50,545 nucleotides of DNA from Gemmatimonadota bacterium (GTDB taxonomy: Bacteria; Gemmatimonadota; Gemmatimonadetes; Gemmatimonadales; Gemmatimonadaceae): contig JAHFCU010000013.1 in the NCBI GenBank assembly GCA_023249305.1, forward strand, positions 1 to 50,545. The letters are read 5' to 3'. Every line of letters begins with the position of its first letter. Within the stretch, counting starts at the first letter, position 1. The notes under the pieces are model-generated. The model was not told where the DNA came from. It was given only the letters and a program-made list of their open reading frames with translations, and did not search any database. Position numbers and translations under genes: made by a program. This document shows positions 9,591-19,910 of this stretch, one piece after another.

Positions 9591-10555
9591 GCGGCCCCTG
9601 CGCGCATCAGGTCGTGCAGATGCACAACGCCGATAATCCGGCCGTCCGCTTCCAAGACGGGCATCGCCATGATGCCGTGCTGCTCCATGCGATACACCAC
9701 GGCGCTGCCAAGCTCGTCGGCGCGTGCCGTCTTTGGCGCGCGCACCATTACGCTGTCCACGCGCACTGGAAAGACGTCCTGCACTCGCTCCATGAGGCGT
9801 GTCAGGTCACCGGTGGTGAGCAGGCCCAGCATCCGTCCCGCGCCATCAGCCACAAGCACGATGCCACGCCGCTCCGCGAGCACCACAACCGCCTCACGCA
9901 TCGTCGCCGTCGCCGGCAGGATCGGCAGTTTCTCGGTCAGCATCACGTCTCGCACTTTGGTGAGCAGTTTGCGCCCCAGCGAACCGCCCGGGTGCAGGCG
10001 GGCGAAGTCCTCGCGGCGGAAGCCCTTCACCTCGAGCAGGGCCACGGCGAGCGCGTCACCAAGTGCCACCGTGACGGTGGTGCTCGTCGTTGGTGCCAAG
10101 TCGTGCGGACACGCCTCCTCCTCGACCGAAGCATCCAGCGCGACGTCCGCTTCACGCGCCAGCGACGAGTCCATGTCGCCGGTGATGGCGATGACACCTA
10201 CCCCGAGCCGCTTGAGCTGTTCCAGCAGCGGGAGCAGCTCGTCCGTCTCGCCGCTCTTGGAAATAAGGATGGCGACGTCGTTGGTGCCCACGATGCCGAG
10301 GTCGCCATGTACACTCTCCGTCGGGTGCAAGAACGTGGCCGGTGTCCCGGTGGACGTGAGCGTCGCGGCAATCTTGCGGCCGATGAGCCCCGACTTGCCG
10401 ATGCCCGCGACGATCGTGCGACCCTTGGCCGTGGCGATACACTCCACCGCGGCGGCGAACGCCGGGCCCACGCGCTCCGCTGCACGCGCGAGCGCCGCCT
10501 GTTCGATTTCGATGACGCGCCGGCCGCGCGCGATGATGTCCGCAGACGTGGTCAC
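9587..10555 (-). CDS. kdsD: Arabinose-5-phosphate isomerase (SIS-CBS)
   Basis: 322 residues. An N-terminal SIS sugar-isomerase domain (about 30-180) has GIGKSGLIGRK (51-61) and ISKSGETDELLPLL, followed by HDLAPTTSTT. A CBS pair follows (from about 200 to the end), with MLGLLTTGDLTRLM and IIGVVHLHDLMRAGA. It converts ribulose 5-phosphate to arabinose 5-phosphate, the first step to Kdo. The frame is open further upstream to 10609, but the GTG at 10555 overlaps the kdsC stop (GTGA) as at the neighbouring junctions and gives the normal family N-terminus, so I chose it. Confidence 0.94.
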   Translation of the reverse strand: MTTSADIIARGRRVIEIEQAALARAAERVGPAFAAAVECIATAKGRTIVAGIGKSGLIGRKIAATLTSTGTPATFLHPTESVHGDLGIVGTNDVAILISKSGETDELLPLLEQLKRLGVGVIAITGDMDSSLAREADVALDASVEEEACPHDLAPTTSTTVTVALGDALAVALLEVKGFRREDFARLHPGGSLGRKLLTKVRDVMLTEKLPILPATATMREAVVVLAERRGIVLVADGAGRMLGLLTTGDLTRLMERVQDVFPVRVDSVMVRAPKTARADELGSAVVYRMEQHGIMAMPVLEADGRIIGVVHLHDLMRAGAA

Positions 10556-11124
10556 TTGACGGGTCCCTCCACTCGACTGTGGACGTAGCGCTCGACCAAT
10601 GCGTCCCACTCGCCGCGCGCGCGCAGCAGCAACTCGCAGAACTCGCGCACCGCGCCGGCCCCGCCAGGTCGGGTGAGCGTCACCTTCGCTGCCTTCACGG
10701 CGTCGTCTGTTGCGTTCGCCACCACGACCGGCAAGCCGACGACGCGCAGAACCCCGACGTCGGGCAAGTCGTCGCCGACGAAGGCCACTTCCTGGAGGTC
10801 GATGTTGTGCTTCTGGCAGATCTTCTTGAGCGAGAGAAGCTTCCGCGCCTGATCGTCTTGCACGAGGTCGTCGACCTTGAGCTCGGCGGCGCGCAACGCG
10901 ACGCTCTCCGACACGCGTCCCGTGATAATGCCTACGCGGAGGCCGGCCCAGCGCAACAGGAGAATCCCGAGCCCATCCTGGATGTCGTACTTCTTGAACT
11001 CGAGCCGGCGCCCGTCCACGTCACCGAGGAAAACGCCGCCATCCGTCATGACGCCGTCCACGTCGAACACGACGTACTTGACGCGCCGCGCGGAGTCCGC
11101 GTCGAGGATCGGCGGCGCGGTCAT
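10552..11124 (-). CDS. kdsC: 3-deoxy-D-manno-octulosonate 8-phosphate phosphatase (HAD)
   Basis: 190 residues, normal for KdsC. HAD motif I is FDVDGVMTDGG with nucleophile Asp21 and Asp23. GIITGRVS provides motif II, and VAFVGDDLPDVGVL provides the metal-binding motif III/IV. The C1-type small cap is typical of KdsC tetramers. It removes phosphate from Kdo-8-phosphate in the cytoplasm. It lies between kdsA and kdsD with 4-base overlaps on both sides, so the three Kdo enzymes should be made in step. Confidence 0.95.
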   Translation of the reverse strand: MTAPPILDADSARRVKYVVFDVDGVMTDGGVFLGDVDGRRLEFKKYDIQDGLGILLLRWAGLRVGIITGRVSESVALRAAELKVDDLVQDDQARKLLSLKKICQKHNIDLQEVAFVGDDLPDVGVLRVVGLPVVVANATDDAVKAAKVTLTRPGGAGAVREFCELLLRARGEWDALVERYVHSRVEGPVK

Positions 11125-11954
11125 CGGCGGCCCCGCGCGGCCGACCAGACGTCAACGGCGCGATAGATCAACTCGTCGAGCTCGTGCAGCGGGACCATGT
11201 TCGGCCCGTCGCTGGGCGCGTGATCGGGATCCGGATGCGTCTCCATGAACAGGCCATCGGCGCCCGCGGCGCACGCGGCGAGCGCCAAGTGCGGAATCAT
11301 GCTGCGCACGCCACCCGAGGCGCCGCCCGCACCCTTGCCGGGTTGCTGCACCGAGTGCGTGGCGTCAAAGATCACGGGGCAGTCGCACGCTGCGCGCATG
11401 CGTGGAATCGAGCGCATGTCCACCACGAGATCGCCGTAGCCGAAGAACGATCCGCGCTCCGTCACCGCGACGTCAATGTCGTTCGCGCCGCGTGCACCGA
11501 CGGGGTCCATCGAGCGCACTTTCGCGACGGCTCCCTTCATTCCTTCGGGGTGCAGGAACTGCCCCTTCTTGATGTTCACCGGCTTCCCCGCCGCGCCGGC
11601 CGCCTCGAGCAAGTCCGTCTGCCGGCAGAGAAAGGCGGGGATCTGCAGCGCGTCGGCAACCAGCGCGACGATTGCGCACTGTTCCGGCAGATGCACGTCG
11701 GTAATAACGGGCAATCCGGTGGCCGTCCGCACACGGTCAAGAGCGGCGAGCCCTTCTTCCAAGCCAGGTCCGCGGGCTGCCCCGGCGTTCGAGCGGTTCG
11801 CCTTATCGAAACTTGCTTTGTAGATGATGCCGCCCGGCACGCGCTCCGCGAGGCGCGCGAGGTGCTCACCGACGCGCAGCATCACGTCGTCGGCCTCCAC
11901 CACGCAAGGGCCGGCGATCAGGAACAGCTGGTCACGCGGGAACGAGGCGGGCAT
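11121..11954 (-). CDS. kdsA: 3-deoxy-8-phosphooctulonate synthase (Kdo-8-P synthase)
   Basis: 277 residues, family length. It shows LIAGPCVVEADDV at the start, KASFDKANRSN (PEP and substrate binding), LPVITDVHLPEQC, and an end segment with DATHSVQQPGK and METHPDPDHAPSDGPN. It condenses arabinose 5-phosphate with PEP to give Kdo-8-phosphate. At the position after IIY the KASFDKANRSN loop is standard. It begins 3 bases after pyrG, as in many Gram-negative genomes, and overlaps kdsC by 4 bases. Confidence 0.97.
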   Translation of the reverse strand: MPASFPRDQLFLIAGPCVVEADDVMLRVGEHLARLAERVPGGIIYKASFDKANRSNAGAARGPGLEEGLAALDRVRTATGLPVITDVHLPEQCAIVALVADALQIPAFLCRQTDLLEAAGAAGKPVNIKKGQFLHPEGMKGAVAKVRSMDPVGARGANDIDVAVTERGSFFGYGDLVVDMRSIPRMRAACDCPVIFDATHSVQQPGKGAGGASGGVRSMIPHLALAACAAGADGLFMETHPDPDHAPSDGPNMVPLHELDELIYRAVDVWSAARGRR

Positions 11955-11957
11955 GGG

Positions 11958-14389
<2,432 letters not shown>

Positions 14390-14437
14390 GTGGCACCCCC
14401 AGAATGCGAGTCCGCAGATGCAAAATCCACGCCACCC

Positions 14438-14466
14438 AATATAGGTACGTGGCGCGAGATGGTCAA
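14438..14466 (-). promoter_or_regulatory. Sigma70-type promoter of the kdsB operon
   Basis: On the minus strand, TTGACC (14466-14461) is followed by a 17-base spacer and TATATT (14443-14438). This is a near-consensus -35/-10 pair at ideal spacing. A start about 14431 would leave a leader of about 40-55 bases before kdsB. It lies in a gene-free stretch directly upstream of the operon. Confidence 0.75.
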
Positions 14467-14827
14467 AAACGGGCCTCCCGCTGAGGGCTAGGCGCGACGG
14501 TCCCCCTCGTGAGGCTGTTTGGCGCAGCTTCTTTTCGTGTCATGGGCTGATCTGATCGCGAGATCGCTATCGTGGCGTGTGTGGCCGGTGTGCGCCCGCA
14601 TCGCATACTGTGATGTGATGGATCCGGTCACAGCATGTAAACCCGCTGGACCGAAAGAGTTCCGCATCACGGTACGGCTCATGGTCGGCTGCCCGGCGCA
14701 CGATGCTCTGGACAGTCTACTGCCGTCTCAGAGCTGGTACGTCGGGCGCGTCTTGTCATGGCTTTGCAGTCGCTCGGCGCCCCACGTTCTCGCGATTTCG
14801 GCTATCTACGAACGCTACACAGCGCCG
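14467..14827. other. Gene-free spacer between trpG and the kdsB promoter
   Basis: With the promoter and leader, the stretch without a gene runs from 14390 to 14827. I see no tRNA, no recognisable RNA and no convincing coding frame. A 64-codon minus-strand frame at 14488-14682 has no recognisable family. An extended imperfect hairpin lies at 14705-14734. The rest looks like a 3' trailer of the trpG transcript plus upstream promoter DNA. Confidence 0.5.
14705..14734 (-). terminator. Candidate hairpin downstream of trpG
   Basis: GCTCTG (14705-14710) pairs with CAGAGC (14729-14734), and inner bases GACAGT and GCCGTC partly continue the stem. It lies about 95 bases past the trpG stop and has no U-rich tail, so it is only a possible terminator or processing site. 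Confidence 0.3.
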
Positions 14828-15421
14828 TCACGCGGACGCCCACGCGCGCGCGAGCCGCAAGAAGTTGGCGAGAATACGCTTCCCATCCTGCGTGAGGATG
14901 GACTCGGGGTGGAACTGGACCCCCCACGCCGGATGCGTCCGATGCCGCACCGCATGGATTTCGGTCGGGTCATCGCTCGCGTGCGCGGTGATCTCGAGGC
15001 ACGTGGGAAGGGTGTCGTGATCGATGAGCAGCGAATGGTAGCGCATGACGCGCAACGGCGACGGAAGTCCTTCGAACAGTCCCGTGCCGTCATGCAGCAC
15101 CTCCGAGGTCTTGCCATGCATCACGCCGCGCGGTGCGCGAATCACGCAGCCGCCGTAGGCCTCGCCGATCGCCTGATGGCCGAGGCAGACGCCAAGCATC
15201 GGGATGCGCGCACCGCAGCGCCGGATCACCGGTACGGTAATCCCGGCGTTCGCGGGAGTGCCCGGCCCCGGCGAGAGCACGATAGCTTCGGGGGCGAGCG
15301 CGGCCACGTCGTCCACGGCCACAACGTCGTTGCGCACCACCCGCAGCGACTCCCCCAACTCGCCGAGATATTGAACGAGGTTGTAGGTGAAGGAGTCGTA
15401 GTTGTCGATAACGAGGATCAC
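14828..15421 (-). CDS. trpG: Glutamine amidotransferase, anthranilate/aminodeoxychorismate synthase component II
   Basis: 197 residues. A class I amidotransferase with VIDNYDSFTYNLVQYLGELG, LSPGPGTPANAG, nucleophile Cys79 in GVCLGHQAIGEAYGG, and His171/Glu173 in QFHPESILT. It supplies ammonia to TrpE or PabB acting on chorismate. No partner subunit is in the window, so it may serve both pathways, as in Bacillus. The GTG at 15421 gives the family N-terminus; the frame runs further upstream but into xerD. It begins 50 bases after xerD and ends the fab-mqn transcription unit. Confidence 0.93.
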   Translation of the reverse strand: MILVIDNYDSFTYNLVQYLGELGESLRVVRNDVVAVDDVAALAPEAIVLSPGPGTPANAGITVPVIRRCGARIPMLGVCLGHQAIGEAYGGCVIRAPRGVMHGKTSEVLHDGTGLFEGLPSPLRVMRYHSLLIDHDTLPTCLEITAHASDDPTEIHAVRHRTHPAWGVQFHPESILTQDGKRILANFLRLARAWASA

Positions 15422-15471
15422 GCTTCGGAAGTTAGTCGCAAGCGGAGTTCTCCGCCTCCGTCCTCGCCCCT

Positions 15472-16383
15472 CTACCCGCGCGGATGGAACTGCCGATGCA
15501 CCGATCGCAGATACTCGCGATCCACGTGAGTGTACACCTGCGTGGTGCTGATGTCGGCGTGGCCGAGCATCTCCTGCACCGAGCGCAGGTCGGCGCCGCC
15601 CTCGAGCAGGTGCGTGGCGAACGAGTGGCGCAGCGTGTGCGGCGTCACTTGCTTCGTGATGCCTGCGAGCGTCACGTACTTCCGCAGAATCTTCCACGCC
15701 CCCATGCGGCTCAGCGGTTGGCCGCGGGCACTGAGGAACAAGACCCCGGCACCCTTGCCGCGCTCGAGCTGCGGCCGGATCTCGCGCAGGTAGATGGCCA
15801 CGGCGCCGGTCGCTTTGCGTCCCACGGGCACGAGCCGTTCCTTGCTTCCCTTGCCGAAGACGCGGACTACGCCTTCTTCGAGCACCACGTCGGCGACCTT
15901 CAGCGTGATCCACTCCCCAACGCGCAACCCCGCGCCATACGCGAGTTCGAGCATGGCACGGTCACGGAACGCGAGCGGTTCCTCCAGGGCCACTGCGTTG
16001 ATGAGCCGGTCCACTTCGACGCTCGTCAGCACTTCGGGGAGCGTGCGCCACTTGCGCGGCGTCTCCAGACGCTCGCTCGGATCGGCCTTCACCGCTCCCT
16101 CGGCGAGCAGGAACCGGTACCACGTGCGAATGGCCGAGACGCCGCGACGAATGGATGCCGGCGACAGTCCCAGATCCTTCAGGTAGTAGACGAACTCGCG
16201 CAAGTGCGCGGCCGTCAACGTCTCTGGCGAACGCGCTCCATGCGCCACAGCCCACTCCGCCAGCCGCTGCAGGTCACGCCCGTAGCTCTCGTTGGTGCGG
16301 ACCGAGCTTCCCTGCTCGAGCGTCAGGTACTCGGCAAACCGCTCGAGAAGAAACGGCCGGGTGCGGTCCTCGGGTCTGTTCAC
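15472..16383 (-). CDS. xerD: Tyrosine recombinase XerC/XerD type
   Basis: 303 residues, the usual Xer length. The N-terminal SAM-like DNA-binding domain covers about 10-100. The catalytic domain has Arg154 (YGAGLRVGEW), His249-x-x-Arg252 (HTLRHSFATHLLEGGAD), His275 (LGHADIST) and nucleophile Tyr284. Xer recombinases resolve chromosome dimers at dif. The gene lies among housekeeping genes with no phage or integron features, which supports a Xer role; XerC and XerD cannot be told apart securely here. The GTG start overlaps the dedA stop (GTGA, 16380-16383), and the frame further upstream is only the shadow of dedA. Confidence 0.88.
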   Translation of the reverse strand: MNRPEDRTRPFLLERFAEYLTLEQGSSVRTNESYGRDLQRLAEWAVAHGARSPETLTAAHLREFVYYLKDLGLSPASIRRGVSAIRTWYRFLLAEGAVKADPSERLETPRKWRTLPEVLTSVEVDRLINAVALEEPLAFRDRAMLELAYGAGLRVGEWITLKVADVVLEEGVVRVFGKGSKERLVPVGRKATGAVAIYLREIRPQLERGKGAGVLFLSARGQPLSRMGAWKILRKYVTLAGITKQVTPHTLRHSFATHLLEGGADLRSVQEMLGHADISTTQVYTHVDREYLRSVHRQFHPRG

Positions 16384-17006
16384 TCCGCCTTGTGGTGCTT
16401 GGCTCGGTGGCGAACCCACAACCGCCAGCCAATGAAGGCCAGGACGAGTATGGCTACTCCGGCGCTGGCGCCGACGCGGCGACCCACGACGAGCAGCGTC
16501 CCTCGCACGTCCTCCCAGTCCGAGCCGACGCGGAATGAAAGCCAGATGATCAGCCCGTACCAGATGGTGCTCGCCACGGCAATCACGGCGATGTAGCGCA
16601 GCAGCTTTACCCGCAAGGCGCCAGCCATCGGCGGCACGACGGCGCGCAGCCCCGGCACAAAGCGGCTGACGAAGAGCGCAGCAAGGCCGTAGTGCGCGTA
16701 TAACCCCTCGAGACGCTCTTCGGCGTTGAGCATGTGCAACCGCCGGAGCTTGGTGTGCATCCAGTCCGCGCCAAACCGTCGCGCCACGCCGTAGATCACC
16801 AGCGCGCCGATGCTGCTGCCGGTGACGATGGCGGCAGTGACCGCGGGAAATTCTGCGCCGCGCCGCGCCGCGAGAAAGGCACCGAATGCCACCACGACAT
16901 CGGCGGGCGCCGGCGGAAAAATGCTCTCGGCAAACGCCACAAGACCCAGCAGCGCATACAGAGTGCGCAAGTCGAGGGCACTCACCCAGTCCAGCAGCGC
17001 CGTCAA
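16380..17006 (-). CDS. DedA/VTT-domain membrane protein
   Basis: 208 residues with four to five hydrophobic segments. It carries the DedA (SNARE-associated/VTT) hallmarks: FAESIFPPAPADVVVAFGAF early, a GSSIGALVIYGVARRFG loop, and FVSRFVPGLRAVVPPMAGAL. The Arg and Pro residues of the last motif are the conserved ones. DedA members are linked to undecaprenyl phosphate or phospholipid flipping and membrane homeostasis. A TTG at 17006 overlaps the ispF stop (TTGA). It gives a start with the short amphipathic lead usual for the family; the longer upstream frame is Arg-rich and lies inside ispF. Confidence 0.85.
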   Translation of the reverse strand: MTALLDWVSALDLRTLYALLGLVAFAESIFPPAPADVVVAFGAFLAARRGAEFPAVTAAIVTGSSIGALVIYGVARRFGADWMHTKLRRLHMLNAEERLEGLYAHYGLAALFVSRFVPGLRAVVPPMAGALRVKLLRYIAVIAVASTIWYGLIIWLSFRVGSDWEDVRGTLLVVGRRVGASAGVAILVLAFIGWRLWVRHRAKHHKAE

Positions 17007-17953
17007 CTCCGCTCCGCCTCGAACGCGTTGAGCGTGGCGATCGCAATCGCGGCGAGCCCCTCGCCACGGCCGATCCAGCCCATGCCCTCGTTGCTCTTTC
17101 CCTTGACCATGACGTCCGCGACGCTGACGTGGAGGGCATGCGCCAGCCGCTCGCGCATCGCGGCCCGGTACGGTCCGATGCGCGGCGACTCCGCGATGAC
17201 GGTCACGTCCACCTGGACCGGAGTCCAACCCGCCAACCGCACACGTTCGACGGCGAGGTGCAGCATCTCGATGGAATCGCGTCCCTTGTTCGCCGCATCC
17301 GCGTCCGAGAACATCTCGCCGACGTCGCCGACGCCGGCGCCGCCGAGAATCGCGTCGGTGACCGCGTGCGCCACGGCGTCTCCATCACTGTGGCCAAGCA
17401 GCTTCTGCGGCGACGGAATCAACACACCGCCGAGGACCATGCCGTCGCCCGGACCAAATTGGTGCGAGTCGTAGCCGACTCCCGTTCTCACTCGAAGTGC
17501 CGGGCGCGGAGCGGCAACCACGGGGACGTCGGTGTTGCGTTCGAACGGGATCTGGTCAAGGCGATCGCCAGAGATTCCTGCTTCGAGCAGCACGCGGCCC
17601 GCTCCGCTCTCGGGACTGTGGCCCATCGCCCGCAGAATGTCGCCCTCGGTCACGACACCGCCGCCACGGCGCTCGGCCTCTTCACCCGCCGTGCGCAGTA
17701 TGCCTTCGGCCGCGTCCTCGCTCTCGGCCATGGCGGCCGCCCCGGCGCCCGAGAGCCTAGACTCGACGGCGCGCAACAGCAGGTCCACCGGCATTCCCAG
17801 CATCGCGAGGGCCTGCGCCGCCGCGCCGTGCGGCGCGCGCAGCATGCCGAGCAGGAGGTGCAACGAGTTCGGCAGGTCGAGGCCATGTCGCTCGGCCTCC
17901 ACCATCGCGGCGTCAATCGCCTTGCGCGCACCTGATCCGAACCGGACACTCAT
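17003..17953 (-). CDS. ispF: IspF (MECDP synthase) fused to an N-terminal double Clp N-domain-like repeat
   Basis: 316 residues; ordinary IspF is about 160. The IspF domain is residues 154-312, with metal ligands in GVGYDSHQF (Asp162, His164) and HAVTDA (His196), GHSDGDAVAHA, and GKSNEGMGWIGRGEG. It makes 2-C-methyl-D-erythritol 2,4-cyclodiphosphate in the MEP isoprenoid pathway. Residues 4-69 and 78-136 look like two Clp_N repeats: ARKAIDAAMVEAERHGLDLP then HLLLGMLRAPHGAAAQAL, and a second copy with EEAERRGGGVVTEGDILRAM. The ATG at 17953 has GAGGG 9-13 bases upstream and lies 13 bases after mqnC. The fusion is read continuously without frameshift. Confidence 0.9.
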   Translation of the reverse strand: MSVRFGSGARKAIDAAMVEAERHGLDLPNSLHLLLGMLRAPHGAAAQALAMLGMPVDLLLRAVESRLSGAGAAAMAESEDAAEGILRTAGEEAERRGGGVVTEGDILRAMGHSPESGAGRVLLEAGISGDRLDQIPFERNTDVPVVAAPRPALRVRTGVGYDSHQFGPGDGMVLGGVLIPSPQKLLGHSDGDAVAHAVTDAILGGAGVGDVGEMFSDADAANKGRDSIEMLHLAVERVRLAGWTPVQVDVTVIAESPRIGPYRAAMRERLAHALHVSVADVMVKGKSNEGMGWIGRGEGLAAIAIATLNAFEAERS

Positions 17954-17966
17954 GCGGGCATTCCCT

Positions 17967-19007
17967 CTACGCCGCGGCGTTGGCGATGAGTTGGTAGTCC
18001 TGCCGCCGACGGCGGGGCGTGAAGCCCGCGTCGGTGATGAGCCGCTCCATCTCGTCCGTCGTGGTGTGATACGTGGTGTTCGCCGCGGACACGACATTCT
18101 CCTCGATCATCAGCGAGCCGAAGTCATTGCAGCCATAGGATAATGCAATTTGCCCAATCTTCATGCCCATTGTCACCCAGCTGGCCTGGATGTTGGGAAT
18201 GTTGTCGAGCACAAGCCGCGAAAAGGCCACGGTGCGGAGATACTCTACGGCGTCGGTCTTGGGTTGCCGGCTCATCTGCGGTGTGTTCTCCGGCTGGAGC
18301 GGCCACGTGATGAACGCCGTGAATCCGCCGGTGCGCGCCTGCACGTCGCGCAGCCGCACGAGGTGCTCCATCCGCTCCTCGAGCGTCTCGCCAATGCCGA
18401 ACATCATCGTGCACGATGTTTTCAGCCCTTCCTCGTGCGCGATCTCCATGATCTCGAGCCAGCGGTCGGCGCCGGCTTTCCTGCGCGCGACGATGTCGCG
18501 CACGCGCTGCACGAGAATCTCGCCGCCGCCGCCGGGAATCGAGTCCAGCCCCGCGGCGATGAGTTGCCGCACCACCTCGCGTGCATCCATGCGGTACAGC
18601 GTGGACCAGAAATCCACTTCACTCGGGGAGAAGCCGTGCACGTGGATCGGGTGGTTGCGCTTGATGTAGCGGATGAGCTCCAGGTACCACTCGAACGGGA
18701 TATACGGGTTGTGCCCGCCCTGGATCAGGATCTGCACTCCGCCCAGCGCCTTCGTCTCCTCGATCTTCTCGCCGATCTGCTCGTACGACAGCGTGTAGCC
18801 TTCGCCGTGCTTCGGGCGCCGATAGAAGGCGCAAAATCCGCAATCGGCCACGCAGACATTCGTGTAGTTGATGTTGCGGTCCACGATGTACGTGACCACC
18901 CCCTCGGGGTGCAGCTCGCGGCGCCGGGCGTCGGCGAGCGCGCCCAGCTCGAGGAGAGGCGCGTGCTTGTAGAGGTCGAGGAAGTTGGAGAGCTCAGACA
19001 TGGTCAC
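17967..19007 (-). CDS. mqnC: Cyclic dehypoxanthinylfutalosine synthase (radical SAM)
   Basis: 346 residues. The radical SAM cluster motif CX3CX2C lies in NYTNVCVADCGFCAFYRRP. GGVQILIQGGHNP, FSPSEVDFWS and SIPGGGGEIL are typical of MqnC. It cyclises dehypoxanthine futalosine in the futalosine route to menaquinone. The start is a GTG at 19007 or an in-frame ATG two codons later (19001); neither has a strong ribosome site. It follows mqnA by 57 bases and lies in the same unit as mqnE. Confidence 0.94.
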   Translation of the reverse strand: MTMSELSNFLDLYKHAPLLELGALADARRRELHPEGVVTYIVDRNINYTNVCVADCGFCAFYRRPKHGEGYTLSYEQIGEKIEETKALGGVQILIQGGHNPYIPFEWYLELIRYIKRNHPIHVHGFSPSEVDFWSTLYRMDAREVVRQLIAAGLDSIPGGGGEILVQRVRDIVARRKAGADRWLEIMEIAHEEGLKTSCTMMFGIGETLEERMEHLVRLRDVQARTGGFTAFITWPLQPENTPQMSRQPKTDAVEYLRTVAFSRLVLDNIPNIQASWVTMGMKIGQIALSYGCNDFGSLMIEENVVSAANTTYHTTTDEMERLITDAGFTPRRRRQDYQLIANAAA

Positions 19008-19064
19008 ATCGAGAGAAGGGGGCGAAGGGCGACCGCTCCGTTGCGGGCCGACCGTGAAACAACA

Positions 19065-19910
19065 TCAGGCCGCCGGAAGGAAGACGAGTCGTCCCTGCGG
19101 CACCTTGCCCGCGAGCTCAAGTCGTCGGAAGAACTCCGAGAGTCCCTCCAGGTACTCGAGCCCCAGTCCATAATCGAGTCCCGCGAGATACTCGTGCACG
19201 ACGGCCGCCGGAAGTTGGCAAACAGGCGAGGCGTCCTCCGAAATCCGCCTCAGATTCGCGAGCCCCCAATTTCGACTCTCAATCAGCGCGCCGTGCACCG
19301 CGAGCGCGTCGCGAGCGCTCACTTCGCGCCGTGCCACCCAGACCGCGAAGACGAACGGAAGCCCGGTCCATTGTTTCCACTCCGCACCGAGGTCGTAGAC
19401 GAACGGGTATTTGCGCCCGTGCGCCGCAGCCACCGGATGCTCCGGATGACGAAGCATGAGGGCCGCGTCGCCGATGACGAGCCGCGCCGCCACGGGCGAC
19501 TGGTCGCGCTGCAGATCGTCCGCCTCGGTATCACCCGGTGTGAAGATCGGCTTCACCTTCCAGACATGTTCGAAGAGCAGGTCGAGCAGCGCGACGGAGG
19601 TCATCGAACTGCGGCTCACGAGCACCTGTTCACCCGCCAGCTCCGTGGCCGGTCGCGTCGAGAAGAGCATCACGCTCCGCACGGGGCCGTCGCACGAAAT
19701 CGCGAGGTCTGGGAGCAGCAGGTACCTCGACGCGTCACGCGCATACTCAACCGCCGACACCACCGACACGTCAATGCGACCCTCGGCAACACCGCGGTTG
19801 AGCGCCGACGGCACGCCGCTCACCAGCTCGGCGTCAAGCGTCACGATACCGCGATCCACCGCGCCGTAGACCGGCGCACAGTTGAGGTACGGAATACGGC
19901 CGACGCGCAT
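19065..19910 (-). CDS. mqnA: Chorismate dehydratase
   Basis: 281 residues, a periplasmic-binding-protein-like fold used as a soluble enzyme. The N-terminus is RVGRIPYLNCAPVYGAVD. Conserved segments include VSVVSAVEYARD, SRSSMTSVALLDLLFE, LVIGDAALMLR and a GLPFVFAVWVARRE segment. It converts chorismate to 3-enolpyruvylbenzoate, the first step of the futalosine pathway. The ATG shares one base with the mqnE stop (TGATG at 19910), so MqnE and MqnA, which act consecutively, are translationally coupled. Confidence 0.93.
   Translation of the reverse strand: MRVGRIPYLNCAPVYGAVDRGIVTLDAELVSGVPSALNRGVAEGRIDVSVVSAVEYARDASRYLLLPDLAISCDGPVRSVMLFSTRPATELAGEQVLVSRSSMTSVALLDLLFEHVWKVKPIFTPGDTEADDLQRDQSPVAARLVIGDAALMLRHPEHPVAAAHGRKYPFVYDLGAEWKQWTGLPFVFAVWVARREVSARDALAVHGALIESRNWGLANLRRISEDASPVCQLPAAVVHEYLAGLDYGLGLEYLEGLSEFFRRLELAGKVPQGRLVFLPAA

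Noticed and set aside
14488-14682. A 64-codon minus frame in the trpG-kdsB spacer
   Set aside because: No recognisable family, no ribosome site and unusual composition compared with neighbours.
15472-16383. Integrase of a mobile element
   Set aside because: It has normal Xer length, lies inside a housekeeping operon, and no attachment repeats, tRNA or phage genes are nearby.
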